From assembly GCA_024235795.1 (NCBI GenBank), contig JACKLR010000001.1, positions 992,001 through 1,056,000 of the forward strand: 64,000 bases of DNA. The letters run 5' to 3'. Made by a program: the position numbers and the translations under genes. Positions 1-8,920 of this stretch are shown here, piece by piece. Source of the DNA: Burkholderiales bacterium. Lineage in GTDB: Bacteria; Pseudomonadota; Gammaproteobacteria; Burkholderiales; Nitrosomonadaceae. The notes under the pieces are model-generated. The model was not told where the DNA came from, made no database searches, and worked only from the letters and a program-made list of their open reading frames with translations. How positions within the stretch are numbered: the stretch's first letter is position 1; each line of letters starts with the position of its first letter.

Positions 1-848
1 TCCAGTTCACCGGCAAGACCATAGCGCGTTTGTCCCATATCTATCTTCGCACCTTCCGGCCCCGGAATCCCATAAAAATTCTCAAGATGGGTAACCGATA
101 AACCAACATAGCCCAGCTCTCCAATATAAGAACTGCCGACAGAAACATTGCTGGAATCGATAGCACTGTTTCTGACCACACCCAGTCCACTGTCAGGATT
201 AGCCGGATCTGCACGCCCGGGAATTTTTATATCGTCGGTTTTTCTTTTTGCGCCTTCGATGTTCCACGAAATCTGTCCCCGGCTGCCCGAGGCGCTGAAT
301 ATTCCCGAACGCTCCTCCATTGCCGAGTTAAAACGCCCTTCAAAATGACCTTGCGCTGATTTATACATGCGATCAGGAATCCGGTCGTTGATCACATTCA
401 CAACGCCATTCGACGTACCGCTACCGTAAAGCAGCGTCGCCGGGCCGCGTAGAATTTCGATCCGCGAGGCATTGAGTGTCTCCGTTGCAACCGCATGATC
501 CGGACTGATCACCGAAAGATCGCCCATCCCGACACCGCTTTCCAGTATCCGTATGCGTGAACTGTCTTGACCGCGGATAATCGGACGGCTGGCGCCAGGC
601 CCAAAACTGCTCGAAGAAATACCCAGCTCACGTGACAACATATCGCCCAAACCGGCCTCCCGGTTTCGGCGCAAATCGTTCTCAAGAATTACTTTTTCGG
701 GCTTAATCCAATACGGCTCAGACTGTTGATTTACCGGCGCGGTCACGACTACGCCAGGCAACTCGGTTACATCAGCCGGTTTTTGCGCCAGGACCGCAGG
801 AATATCCGGCAGAGCAAGTCCTAACAGCAAAACAAGCAGTTTCGGCAT
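1..848 (-). CDS. TonB-dependent outer-membrane receptor, 3' part outside window
   Basis: About 282 codons are open from an ATG at 848 to the window edge with no stop. The N-terminus (MPKLLVLLLGLALPDIPAVLAQ region) looks like a signal peptide. A plug domain follows, with the pattern 'RPIIRGQDSSRIRILESG' and then 'RIEILRGPATLLYGSG', both hallmarks of TonB-receptor plugs. The beta-barrel has started when the sequence ends. A perfect inverted repeat (935-951) lies upstream and its core recurs at the promoter of the Fur-family gene next door. That suggests a zinc-repressed receptor of the ZnuD kind; the receptor class is certain, the metal is inference. Confidence 0.9.
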   Translation of the reverse strand, partial: MPKLLVLLLGLALPDIPAVLAQKPADVTELPGVVVTAPVNQQSEPYWIKPEKVILENDLRRNREAGLGDMLSRELGISSSSFGPGASRPIIRGQDSSRIRILESGVGMGDLSVISPDHAVATETLNASRIEILRGPATLLYGSGTSNGVVNVINDRIPDRMYKSAQGHFEGRFNSAMEERSGIFSASGSRGQISWNIEGAKRKTDDIKIPGRADPANPDSGLGVVRNSAIDSSNVSVGSSYIGELGYVGLSVTHLENFYGIPGPEGAKIDMGQTRYGLAGEL

Positions 849-934
849 AGAATTCTTGCCATGCACGGCGGTTATATCCGGTTTATGTCTTAAGTGCATG
901 GATTAAAATCGATCATCAAAAAGTCCAAGAAATT

Positions 935-951
935 ATGCAACTGTGTTGCAT
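935..951. promoter_or_regulatory. Palindromic operator upstream of TonB receptor (candidate Zur box)
   Basis: ATGCAAC-TGT-GTTGCAT is a perfect 7-bp inverted repeat with a 3-bp spacer. It lies about 85 bp upstream of the receptor start. Its core GCAACTGWGTTGC recurs in front of the Fur-family regulator (1539-1551), so the two genes plausibly share one repressor. Confidence 0.6.
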
Positions 952-1091
952 TTATAATGCCGTCAACCGGAAAAATCTATTGCTCAATCTATTAGTGTTA
1001 GCGAATTAGAATTGAACAATCCGCCAGGGAAAAACAAAATACAAATAATCGGGCCGCTCGTTATCGCCGCCTGGCGTCAAATGCCGCTTCC

Positions 1092-1514
1092 TCAAACGCA
1101 TTGTGCACATAGCCCTTTGACTGTTAATTCTATAGTCTGGAACTGATAGCCGGTTGGCAAAGTCATATGGCGTCCTGATGGCAAGTCTTCCAAGCATACA
1201 ACCTTTGCACATTTCGTACATTTAAAGTGTGCATGCTGACGGGAATAAGCGGCATGGTTGACATGAAATCGCCACACCCGGTCGTCACTGGTAATCTTGT
1301 GAATCAGACCTCTGTCCGCAAGCCACTGTAATACACGATAGAGCGTTACACGGTCCGGCTGCTGGCCAGGCAGGCGTTCTTCAATTTCACGGTGCGTAAT
1401 TGCCTGCTCTTCTGCCAGCAATAGCGCAAGAATTCTCACCCGGCCTTCAGTTGCACGGCCGCCTTCCTTACGGATCAGTTCTTCCGCTGTACTTTGGTAT
1501 GTGTTCGACATCAT
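1092..1514 (-). CDS. Fur-family transcriptional regulator, Zur-like
   Basis: About 140 residues, the usual Fur-family size. An N-terminal winged helix ('AEELIRKEGGRATEGRVRIL', 'DRVTLYRVLQWLADRGLI') is followed by a dimerisation domain with HxH ('RQHAHFKC') and two CxxC pairs (CTKC and C-terminal CAQC) that would hold a structural zinc. The frame opens at 1553, but a palindromic operator covers 1539-1551, so I prefer the ATG at 1514 (a second ATG follows at 1511). It probably represses itself and the TonB receptor downstream. Zur rather than Fur is inferred from the single receptor target and the operator, which is not a Fur box. Confidence 0.88.
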   Translation of the reverse strand: MMSNTYQSTAEELIRKEGGRATEGRVRILALLLAEEQAITHREIEERLPGQQPDRVTLYRVLQWLADRGLIHKITSDDRVWRFHVNHAAYSRQHAHFKCTKCAKVVCLEDLPSGRHMTLPTGYQFQTIELTVKGLCAQCV

Positions 1515-1538
1515 GATCAAGTGAACAATTTCGTTATC

Positions 1539-1551
1539 GCAACTCAGTTGC
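1539..1551. promoter_or_regulatory. Second copy of palindromic operator, regulator promoter
   Basis: GCAAC-TCA-GTTGC. On the minus strand it reads GCAACTGAGTTGC, one base different from the core at 937-949. It sits just upstream of the preferred start of the Fur-family gene, the expected place for autoregulation. Confidence 0.55.
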
Positions 1552-1629
1552 ACAAATTGTAATTATTTTCCAGTCAATATGCAATGTCCGGACTTTATAC
1601 GGCAAATCATTTTACTGGACAGACAGAGC

Positions 1630-2958
1630 TTACAATAAAACCCCGCATTCTGCAGATTGACTAACGGCAGCGTGCACAATATCCCGTCCCAGCAGGCGTT
1701 TTGACAATCTGGACAATCGCTTATTTTGACGAAAATCGCGAAGAGTCATACCGTTTCCAAACAAATCGATAAATTTTCCACTTTCCTTGTCCATCAATTG
1801 TTCTCGCAAGTAACTCTCTTGAGTAAATCCGAGTGCCAGCGTATTGTTCTGGGATGACACATTGTGTCCATAAATTACCGTAACCAGCTTGTTTAACCCC
1901 ACGCGATTAAATGCGTAATCCAGCACCAGCAAGGTTGCTTCCAGGCCAATGCCGCGGGCATGATCAGCAGAATCCGGCAATCCAATTTGAAATTCCGCTC
2001 GCCTGTGCTGATATTGAATATCAACCAGATTAGCAACACCAACGGGTTTATGGGTCGACTCTTGGATAATGATCCAGTCAACGCTTTTTAACTGACAAGG
2101 ATGCTTTTCATACGCTTGCAACAATGTTGCAGCCAGATCGTCAACATGTTGATACCGCGGAATATACCGGTTATATAAGTCCATAAAAGATGCATTCAGA
2201 TAACATTGATGCAAATAGACAGCATCCTCTGCTTTATAGCGCCGCAAATATAACTGTTTTCCACCCAATGGTTCGAGCCATGCCGGATCTACCTCCGTAC
2301 AATTTTGTTTCGCCTTGGCAAAATCCGGACGCAGCGTAACAGCACGCAAAAAATGCGCTCTCGCTTCTTCAATTCTGTCGAGTTGCCTCAATCCCATCCC
2401 AAGATTGTTGTGCGCTTCCGGATAATTCTCATGTAGTGCCAAGGCATTACGGTAACAGACTATCGCATCCTCGGTTTTTCTCATTTTCTGCAAGGTATTA
2501 CCGAGATTATTCAACGCCTGCGGATATCTGGGCTGAATTGCAAGCGCCTTGCGAAAACTGTCCGCCGCTTCGCTCAACCGGTTTTGTGATAATAATACGC
2601 TGCCAAGAATATTGTACGTTCCGGCATTTGAAGAATCGTACTCAAGCGACTGCAGACAATACCGTATGGCGTCTTCAAAGCATCCCTGCTCCCATAACGC
2701 ATTGCCATAATTACCATAAAAATCCGCTCTTTTTGGATTAGCGGCAATGGCTTTTTCAAAATAATCGTTTGCCAGTGGGAACTTGCGGTCTTGCGCGTAA
2801 ATAATCGCAAGAAGGTGGAGTGCATCCGGTTGTTCTGGCGCAACGGTATAAATATCCAAACAGTGCCGCTCTGCCTGTCTGAGTTGCCCACCTTGATAGC
2901 ATCGCAATGCGTTATGGAGCAGTTCAGACACCGTTATGTTATTTTCCGACACCGTCAA
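1630..2958 (-). CDS. TPR-repeat protein fused to a GNAT acetyltransferase
   Basis: 442 residues. Residues ~10-215 carry about six tetratricopeptide repeats with the W/LG-Y-A-F-A-P pattern (for example 'YNILGSVLLSQNRLSEAADSFRKAL' style units). Residues ~230-400 form a GNAT N-acetyltransferase fold: 'LYLRRYKAEDA' at its start, the acetyl-CoA loop 'HARGIGLEATLLVLDYAF' and 'LNKLVTVIYGHNVSSQN' near the end. Such domains modify small molecules or protein N-termini, and the TPR part would select the partner. It stands alone between other minus-strand genes. The substrate is unknown. Confidence 0.8.
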   Translation of the reverse strand: MTVSENNITVSELLHNALRCYQGGQLRQAERHCLDIYTVAPEQPDALHLLAIIYAQDRKFPLANDYFEKAIAANPKRADFYGNYGNALWEQGCFEDAIRYCLQSLEYDSSNAGTYNILGSVLLSQNRLSEAADSFRKALAIQPRYPQALNNLGNTLQKMRKTEDAIVCYRNALALHENYPEAHNNLGMGLRQLDRIEEARAHFLRAVTLRPDFAKAKQNCTEVDPAWLEPLGGKQLYLRRYKAEDAVYLHQCYLNASFMDLYNRYIPRYQHVDDLAATLLQAYEKHPCQLKSVDWIIIQESTHKPVGVANLVDIQYQHRRAEFQIGLPDSADHARGIGLEATLLVLDYAFNRVGLNKLVTVIYGHNVSSQNNTLALGFTQESYLREQLMDKESGKFIDLFGNGMTLRDFRQNKRLSRLSKRLLGRDIVHAAVSQSAECGVLL

Positions 2959-3010
2959 GTTCTCCCATCTGGACTATTACAGAAGATATTAAACCAATCG
3001 AAAAAAAACA

Positions 3011-3050
3011 AAAACCCGCACGATTATTAAGAACAAATCATGCGGGTTTT
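3011..3050 (-). terminator. Rho-independent terminator of the repeat-protein gene
   Basis: A perfect 10-bp stem (AAAACCCGCA 3011-3020 / TGCGGGTTTT 3041-3050) with an inner GATT/AATC extension. On the minus strand it runs into a T-rich tract. It lies 16 bp beyond the stop of the gene ending at 3066. Confidence 0.85.
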
Positions 3051-3065
3051 GTTGACTGGTATCGT

Positions 3066-6000
3066 CTAAAAGAACATCGGTTCAATAATCGGCGGGAACG
3101 CCATGGTATTGGCAGTGGAATCAGTTGTTGTAAAATTAAGCGTGACGGCATCGTCTATACCTTCATAGGGATTACCGTCTGGATCGATAATGACGCCGCT
3201 GGCCATCTGTATATTATAGTCAGTACCGGACACCAGGTCGCTTGCGGGATTGATAGTCACGCCCCCAAATCCGTCGAACATCACCTGGCTGGTATCGCCA
3301 ACATCAATTAAGCGCGTATCCGTACCGTTGCTGATGATAATGTCACCACTACCGGCGGTTACCGTTTCATCGAAATACAAATAAATATTGCTGCCAACCC
3401 ATACCTCGGCAAGATCATCTGACGGCTCACTAAAGTTCAGCCTTGGATCAGAACTGATTGTTGTAAAACCGTATGTATCCGGATCGCTAATACCGGCAAA
3501 CTCATGGCCATCGGTATCCTGAATCACACCCGCAGCCATCTGAATGTTGTAATGCGTATCCACAATCAAATCATCAACCGGCGTTATCGTTACTTTACTG
3601 CCGCTAAATGTGACCTGACTGCTATCGTTGATATCGATAGTGCGGGTATCGGTCCCGTTACTCATCACTATAGCGCCGCTGCCCGGCATGACATCTTCAT
3701 CAAAATAGAGCCAGATACCCTCATCAATCTTGGAAACATACTCATCCGCCAGAAAAACACTGATTGATGGTTCAGGAGAAATAGTCGTAAAATTGAGTGT
3801 ATCCGGATCACTAATCCCCGCATAAGCATGGCCGGCCATATCGGTGATCACACCACTGTCCATCAGAACATGATAGGTTTCACCAAGAACCAGATCGTCG
3901 GCCGGATTAATCACTACGCCGTTATAACCATCAAACATCACCTGACTGGCATCGTGGATGTCTATCGTGCGAGTATCTGCGCCATTGCTGATAATAATAT
4001 TTCCGCTCCCGGGCATGATCATTTCGTTAAAATAGAACGACAAGTCATCATCGATTTTGAATGCCGCCTCATCCTGCGGATTACTCGAGTCGAGCACCGG
4101 ATTCGTCGGAATCGTGGTGAAATTCAATGTATCCGGATCGCCGATGCCCGCATAAGCATGACCGGCCAAATCGGTTAACACTCCGCTGGCCATTTGAATG
4201 TTATAGGTGGTGTCCGGAATCAAATCATCAAACGGATTGATGATCACCCCGCCGAAGCCATCGAACGCAACCTGATTTGTGTCCTGGACATCTATGGTGC
4301 GCGTATCCGTGCCATTACTGATGATAATCGTACCACTTCCCGCAACAACCGGCTCGTCAAAGTCCAGACGGATATCGCTATCAACCTGAAACGCGGTGAA
4401 TTCATCCATAGGATCGCTATACACCAAACGCGGATTGGAAGGAATAGTCATAAAATCGAGCGTATCCGGGGCACTGATCCCCGCATAGGCGTGACCGTTG
4501 GCATCCACAATAACACCGCTGACCATCTGGATGTTGTAGTTGGAATCTGGAAGCAAATCATCAATCGGATCGATGGTTACATGATCATAACCGTCGAACA
4601 TCACCTGGCTGGTATCGTTAATGTCAATCGTTCGCGTATCCGTACCGTTACTGATAATAATCTCGCCACTACCCGCAACAACCCGCTCATCAAACACCAA
4701 TTCAATGTTGCCATCCACCTTGAATTCCATCCCGTCCACCGGGTTACTCCAGGACAACAATGGATCTGCTGTTACGGTTGTAAATTCAATCGCTTCCAAA
4801 TCGCCGATACCTGCATAGGGGAAACCGTCACTATCCAGAATCACGCCGCTGGTCATCTGAATGGTGTAATGCGAATTGACAGTCAAATCATCGGTTGGAT
4901 CGATAATGACGCCGCCAAAGTCATCGAATGTCACCTGACTGGCATCGTTGATGTCAATCGTACGCGTGTCCGTACCATTGCTGATAATAATTGCGCCACT
5001 TCCCGCGACGACCGGTTCATCAAAAAATAGTCCAATGGGGTTATCGATTTTGAAGTTGTTGCTCTCATCCCGTGGAATGCTATCAATCAGAATCGGATTG
5101 GATGCAATCGGCGTAAAATTAAGCGTAACCGGTTCGTCTATACTATTACCAGTCGCATCCTGAATGACGTCACTGGCCATTTGAATGTTATAGCTGGTAT
5201 CAGGAATCAAGTCCTCGGTTGGGTCGATAATGACAGAACCGCCTTTTTTCCCGCTCGTAAAAGTCACCTGACTAGTGTCATTAACGTCAATTACATGCGT
5301 ATCAATACCATTGCTGATAATAATATCGCCGTTTCCCGCAACAACTTTTTCGTCAAAATCCAGAACGATATTGTCATCAACCTTTATATTTTCGCCCATA
5401 GATAGCGTGCTAAAAACCAACACGGGTAGTGTTTCTTCGATCATGAAGTTCTGAGTGGCTGGCACACTGCCGCCATGACCGTCTATAACGTTATACTGTA
5501 ACTCAACCGTACCGGTAAAACTGGTATCTGGTGTAAAAACCCAGCCGTCATCTGCTTCAGTTAATGTACCGTTTGTAGCCGTGAGGTCCGTTACTGATAA
5601 CTCATCCCCATCCGGATCGGTAAACCCGCTCAACAAATCATATGTATAAATCATGTATGGATTGTTCACCTCGCCATCGGCCAGATCATACTGCATTCCT
5701 GATAACACCGGCGGGTCATTGACGCCCGATATCTCTACCGTGGCAGCCGCCCAGCCGACTACGCCGTTGCCCATTTGAATAGCATAAGTAAACGTGTCGG
5801 TAAGCGATTCATTGGCCGACAGTGGTAAAAGCTGCGCAAGCAATTCAGGAGTATAGGTATAAGAAACCTTGCCATCATCCGTGATTGAAATTTGCGCGCC
5901 CAGCGCACTCAATTCAACAGCATCGACGACATTACGGGCTTGAAAATCAGACGAACCCGAGTCCACTAAATTGTTATTCTGCTCAGTTGACCTGAGCGCC

Positions 6001-6209
6001 CTGGTTCTTCCAACCGAATCATTCGCCAGGACATCCAGGCTAAACGTCTGGCCCATACCTTCAGCGGTACCGAGCGTTTCGTGACCGTCATTCCCATTCA
6101 ATGAAGTATGATCGTCTCTCGCCTGGACCGGTCTTGCCAACACACTGCCGACATCGTCAGCACTGTCACTATTCCGGGAATTTTTTGAATTAACCACAGC
6201 AGTTCTCAT
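3066..6209 (-). CDS. Large secreted repeat protein with seven Ig-like (SbsA/Big_5-type) domains
   Basis: 1047 residues, Asp/Thr/Ile/Gly-rich and acidic. Residues ~35-265 contain VCBS/cadherin-like segments ('VSYTYTPELLAQL', 'VNDPPVLSG', 'GFTDPDGDELSV'). From ~270 there are seven tandem repeats of ~108 residues. Each starts with a 'D.NI.L.FDE.V.AGSG.IIISNGTDTR.ID' core and ends in '...G.A.AGI.DPDTLNFTTI'. No N-terminal signal peptide is seen, so type I secretion is the likely route, as for other VCBS adhesins, though no secretion genes are in the window. Its own terminator suggests a single-gene transcript. The role (adhesin or matrix protein) is inference. Confidence 0.8.
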   Translation of the reverse strand: MRTAVVNSKNSRNSDSADDVGSVLARPVQARDDHTSLNGNDGHETLGTAEGMGQTFSLDVLANDSVGRTRALRSTEQNNNLVDSGSSDFQARNVVDAVELSALGAQISITDDGKVSYTYTPELLAQLLPLSANESLTDTFTYAIQMGNGVVGWAAATVEISGVNDPPVLSGMQYDLADGEVNNPYMIYTYDLLSGFTDPDGDELSVTDLTATNGTLTEADDGWVFTPDTSFTGTVELQYNVIDGHGGSVPATQNFMIEETLPVLVFSTLSMGENIKVDDNIVLDFDEKVVAGNGDIIISNGIDTHVIDVNDTSQVTFTSGKKGGSVIIDPTEDLIPDTSYNIQMASDVIQDATGNSIDEPVTLNFTPIASNPILIDSIPRDESNNFKIDNPIGLFFDEPVVAGSGAIIISNGTDTRTIDINDASQVTFDDFGGVIIDPTDDLTVNSHYTIQMTSGVILDSDGFPYAGIGDLEAIEFTTVTADPLLSWSNPVDGMEFKVDGNIELVFDERVVAGSGEIIISNGTDTRTIDINDTSQVMFDGYDHVTIDPIDDLLPDSNYNIQMVSGVIVDANGHAYAGISAPDTLDFMTIPSNPRLVYSDPMDEFTAFQVDSDIRLDFDEPVVAGSGTIIISNGTDTRTIDVQDTNQVAFDGFGGVIINPFDDLIPDTTYNIQMASGVLTDLAGHAYAGIGDPDTLNFTTIPTNPVLDSSNPQDEAAFKIDDDLSFYFNEMIMPGSGNIIISNGADTRTIDIHDASQVMFDGYNGVVINPADDLVLGETYHVLMDSGVITDMAGHAYAGISDPDTLNFTTISPEPSISVFLADEYVSKIDEGIWLYFDEDVMPGSGAIVMSNGTDTRTIDINDSSQVTFSGSKVTITPVDDLIVDTHYNIQMAAGVIQDTDGHEFAGISDPDTYGFTTISSDPRLNFSEPSDDLAEVWVGSNIYLYFDETVTAGSGDIIISNGTDTRLIDVGDTSQVMFDGFGGVTINPASDLVSGTDYNIQMASGVIIDPDGNPYEGIDDAVTLNFTTTDSTANTMAFPPIIEPMFF

Positions 6210-6530
6210 TTTCTCACCTTTTGTAATGAATGGGCCACAAGCAATATAACTGGGTGTTTAACACGGCGCTGTGCGTTTTCTCACACGAAAACAAACGATA
6301 GCATTGTTTGGTTGGACCTGTGAGACCAGCGAAAATACAGTGGCCAACGAACAAAGAACAGTTTTTTTTCAAGTCTTGAAAAAAACAATTAACACACTGC
6401 GTCAAGCAGGCACCCAATCTGGCAGCCGTCCTACCCGTGAATAGCGGATTACTGGTATTATCCTTCCGGTAAACAACAAATGCTTATTTTTAACCGGCAA
6501 ATTCAGGTTTATCTGCCCGGACTCTAATCT
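6210..6530. other. Intergenic region between divergent genes
   Basis: No supported gene. It must contain the divergent promoters of the repeat protein and the TPR protein. A poly-T/CAAG...CTTG/poly-A palindrome at 6362-6385 could act as a bidirectional hairpin; nothing else stands out. Confidence 0.5.
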
Positions 6531-7343
6531 ATGGATTTTTCTCCGTTCCTAAATTGGTTAGCTCAACACAAGGACGCCATCAGTACCCTGGGCGTTATCG
6601 TTACCATTACTGCCACGACCATCGGCGGTATCTGGGCCTGGAAAAAAAGCCGCAAGTCGAAATCCGATCCTTCACTCACGCAAATGAACAATTATTCTGC
6701 GCAAGGCAATCAAATTGTCGCACCAGTTAATGCAAGTGGAAAAGTGGAAGTAAACCAGCATCTTGGCAATGCTCATAATTACTATGGATTAAACGTTGAT
6801 GATGCGTGGAATATGGCCGTAAAACTGGCTGCCGAAAAGGGTGAGAAAGACGCCCAGATCATCCAGTCATTACAGGAAACCATCCAGGCGCTGACCCGGC
6901 AAAACACCAATCCATACGATATCCGGCAAGCACTGGAACTATTCGACCAGGGTAACACAAAAAAAGCCGAAGAAATCTATGAAGGCGTCGCAGCCGAAGC
7001 ACGGCACACAGGCAGAGCGGTCAATATCCAGGAAGCTGAAGCGTTGCGCCATTTAGGCTCACTGGCATTTTTGCACGATAAGCAAAAGGTATTGAACGCC
7101 AATCAACGCAGCACAGCACTCGATCCGGATCATCTGGACGGCTGGAATCAGCTAGGACATCTGTACCAAAGAATAGGCGAACTTGGACACGCAGAAAATG
7201 CCTACCGGATCCGCGGCGAGCTTGATCAAGCGATCACCTATTGGAACAAATCCCTGGAATTGTTCACCGGAGTGGGTGCAAAATCCCAGATAGAACTGGT
7301 GCAGTCCTTGCTCGACGCGGTTCAGCCAATTCATGCCGATTAA
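6531..7343 (+). CDS. Membrane-anchored TPR protein
   Basis: 270 residues. One N-terminal transmembrane helix (~18-37, 'ISTLGVIVTITATTIGGIWAW') is followed by a basic stretch. A linker rich in Asn and Gln comes next, then TPR units from about residue 125 ('ALELFDQGNTKKAEEIYEGVA', 'DGWNQLGHLYQRIGELGHAENAYR'). At residue ~228 a TPR stops mid-unit and joins 'RGELDQAITYWNKSLELF', the usual last repeat of this family, as if internal repeats were deleted. The next gene follows after 32 bp, so they may be co-transcribed. Probably a protein-interaction scaffold. Confidence 0.7.
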   Translation: MDFSPFLNWLAQHKDAISTLGVIVTITATTIGGIWAWKKSRKSKSDPSLTQMNNYSAQGNQIVAPVNASGKVEVNQHLGNAHNYYGLNVDDAWNMAVKLAAEKGEKDAQIIQSLQETIQALTRQNTNPYDIRQALELFDQGNTKKAEEIYEGVAAEARHTGRAVNIQEAEALRHLGSLAFLHDKQKVLNANQRSTALDPDHLDGWNQLGHLYQRIGELGHAENAYRIRGELDQAITYWNKSLELFTGVGAKSQIELVQSLLDAVQPIHAD

Positions 7344-7375
7344 CCAGAGAATTGGGTAATAGTCAAGGAATTCCC

Positions 7376-8920
7376 ATGTCTGAATTAACACAAAAAGAAA
7401 ACCCCAATCTTTCCGAACGCGTCCTCGAATCGGTCGAGCGTATCGGCAACAAACTGCCCGATCCGACAGTTTTGTTTATCGTATTACTGTTCATGGTCTG
7501 GATCGTGTCGTGGTTGCTGTCGTATGTCCCGTTTGACGTCGTCGACCCGCGCACCGGGGAACAACTCCTTGTGAATAACCTGCTGACCGGCGCGGCGGTG
7601 ACCGAATTCATGTCGGTCATGGTGACCAACTTTGCACACTTTCATCCTGTTGGCGTGGTACTTGTCGCGATGCTTGGCATTGGCGTGGCTGAACATACCG
7701 GTTTTATCAATTCCGCTTTACGCGCGATTCTGAACAAAACGCCCCAATTGTTGCTGACACCGGTGGTCATACTTGCCGGCATCGCCAGTCATTCGGCAGC
7801 CGACGCCGGGTACGTGCTCGTCATACCGCTTGGCGGCGTTATTTTTTATGCAGCAGGCAGACATCCTTTAGCCGGTATCGCCGCCGCATTCGCGGGCGTA
7901 TCCGGCGGTTTCTCGGCAAGCTTCTTACCGTCATCACTTGACCCCATGCTTCAGGGCCTGTCGCAAGCCGGCGCCCGGATTCTCGATCCGGCTATTGTGC
8001 TCAACCCGCTGAATAACTACTTTTTCACCATGGCGTCATCGTTTCTGATTATCGGATTGGGCTGGTATGTGACGGAAAAAATTGTTGAACCGCGGCTGAA
8101 AAACACCAGACTCGACGGCAGTCTCGAAGACCTGCCGACCATGCAGCCGCTTGCGCCAAACGAGCGCAGAGGCCTGCAAGCTGCCGGGATTGTTTTTCTG
8201 CTCGGCGCCTTTATCCTGATCGCCACAGCCTGGCCAGCCAGTTCGCCCTGGCGCGATGCCACAGGCGAACTCACATCTGGTACCGCGCCGTTGATGCGCT
8301 CCATTGTTTCACTGATCTTCCTGATGTTTATCGTACCCGGCACAGTTTACGGAATTGTGGCGGGAACCATAACAAGCTCCAGAGACCTGATCGCGGGAAT
8401 GACCAAAGCGATGCATCAGATGGCCTACTATCTCGTCATCATGTTTTTTATCGCACAGTTCGTGTATGCGTTCGGCCAGTCCAACCTCGGTGTTTTGCTG
8501 GCCCTGCAGGGCGCGGCGTGGCTGAAGGCGCTTGCGATGCCGTCCTATCTCACAATCGTCGGCGTTGTCTTCATCACCGCATTTATCAACCTTTTTGTCG
8601 GCTCGGCCAGCGCAAAATGGGGTCTTCTCGCGACAGTCTTTGTGCCCATGCTGATGCAGCTCGGCATCTCGCCGGACCTGACGCAGGCGGCATACCGCGT
8701 CGGCGACTCGAGCACCAACATCATCACGCCACTGATGCCATACTTTCCGCTCGTGGTCGTATACTGCCAGCGCTATGTAAAAAACGCAGGCATCGGCACC
8801 GTGACGGCAATGATGCTGCCTTATTCGATAATTTTCCTCGTTACCTGGACTGCATTCCTGCTACTGTACACGCTCTCCGGTCTTCCGCTCGGCATTCAAT
8901 CAAGTTACACCTTTCCGTAG
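7376..8920 (+). CDS. AbgT-family transporter
   Basis: 514 residues with about 11-13 transmembrane segments, the length expected for AbgT. Family signatures include 'LPDPTVLFIVL' near the N-terminus, the 'SHSAADAGYVLVIPLG' loop, 'GGFSASFLPSSLDP' and the C-terminal 'RVGDSSTNIITPLMPYFPLV'. These proteins import p-aminobenzoyl-glutamate or export sulfonamide-like compounds using the proton gradient. The frame is open further upstream, but ATG 7376 is preceded by AAGGAA at good spacing and starts where the family starts. Confidence 0.92.
   Translation: MSELTQKENPNLSERVLESVERIGNKLPDPTVLFIVLLFMVWIVSWLLSYVPFDVVDPRTGEQLLVNNLLTGAAVTEFMSVMVTNFAHFHPVGVVLVAMLGIGVAEHTGFINSALRAILNKTPQLLLTPVVILAGIASHSAADAGYVLVIPLGGVIFYAAGRHPLAGIAAAFAGVSGGFSASFLPSSLDPMLQGLSQAGARILDPAIVLNPLNNYFFTMASSFLIIGLGWYVTEKIVEPRLKNTRLDGSLEDLPTMQPLAPNERRGLQAAGIVFLLGAFILIATAWPASSPWRDATGELTSGTAPLMRSIVSLIFLMFIVPGTVYGIVAGTITSSRDLIAGMTKAMHQMAYYLVIMFFIAQFVYAFGQSNLGVLLALQGAAWLKALAMPSYLTIVGVVFITAFINLFVGSASAKWGLLATVFVPMLMQLGISPDLTQAAYRVGDSSTNIITPLMPYFPLVVVYCQRYVKNAGIGTVTAMMLPYSIIFLVTWTAFLLLYTLSGLPLGIQSSYTFP

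Noticed and set aside
1006..1221. 71-codon minus-strand frame overlapping the Fur-family gene end
   Set aside because: Shadow frame within the regulator and the receptor promoter region.
3504..5405. Several long plus-strand open frames opposite the repeat protein
   Set aside because: They recur with the ~324-bp period of the repeats and reflect codon bias of the real minus-strand gene; no ribosome sites or domains.
3066..6209. Regular ~324-bp periodicity considered as a CRISPR-like array
   Set aside because: The units are too long, coding and divergent at the DNA level; they are protein repeats.
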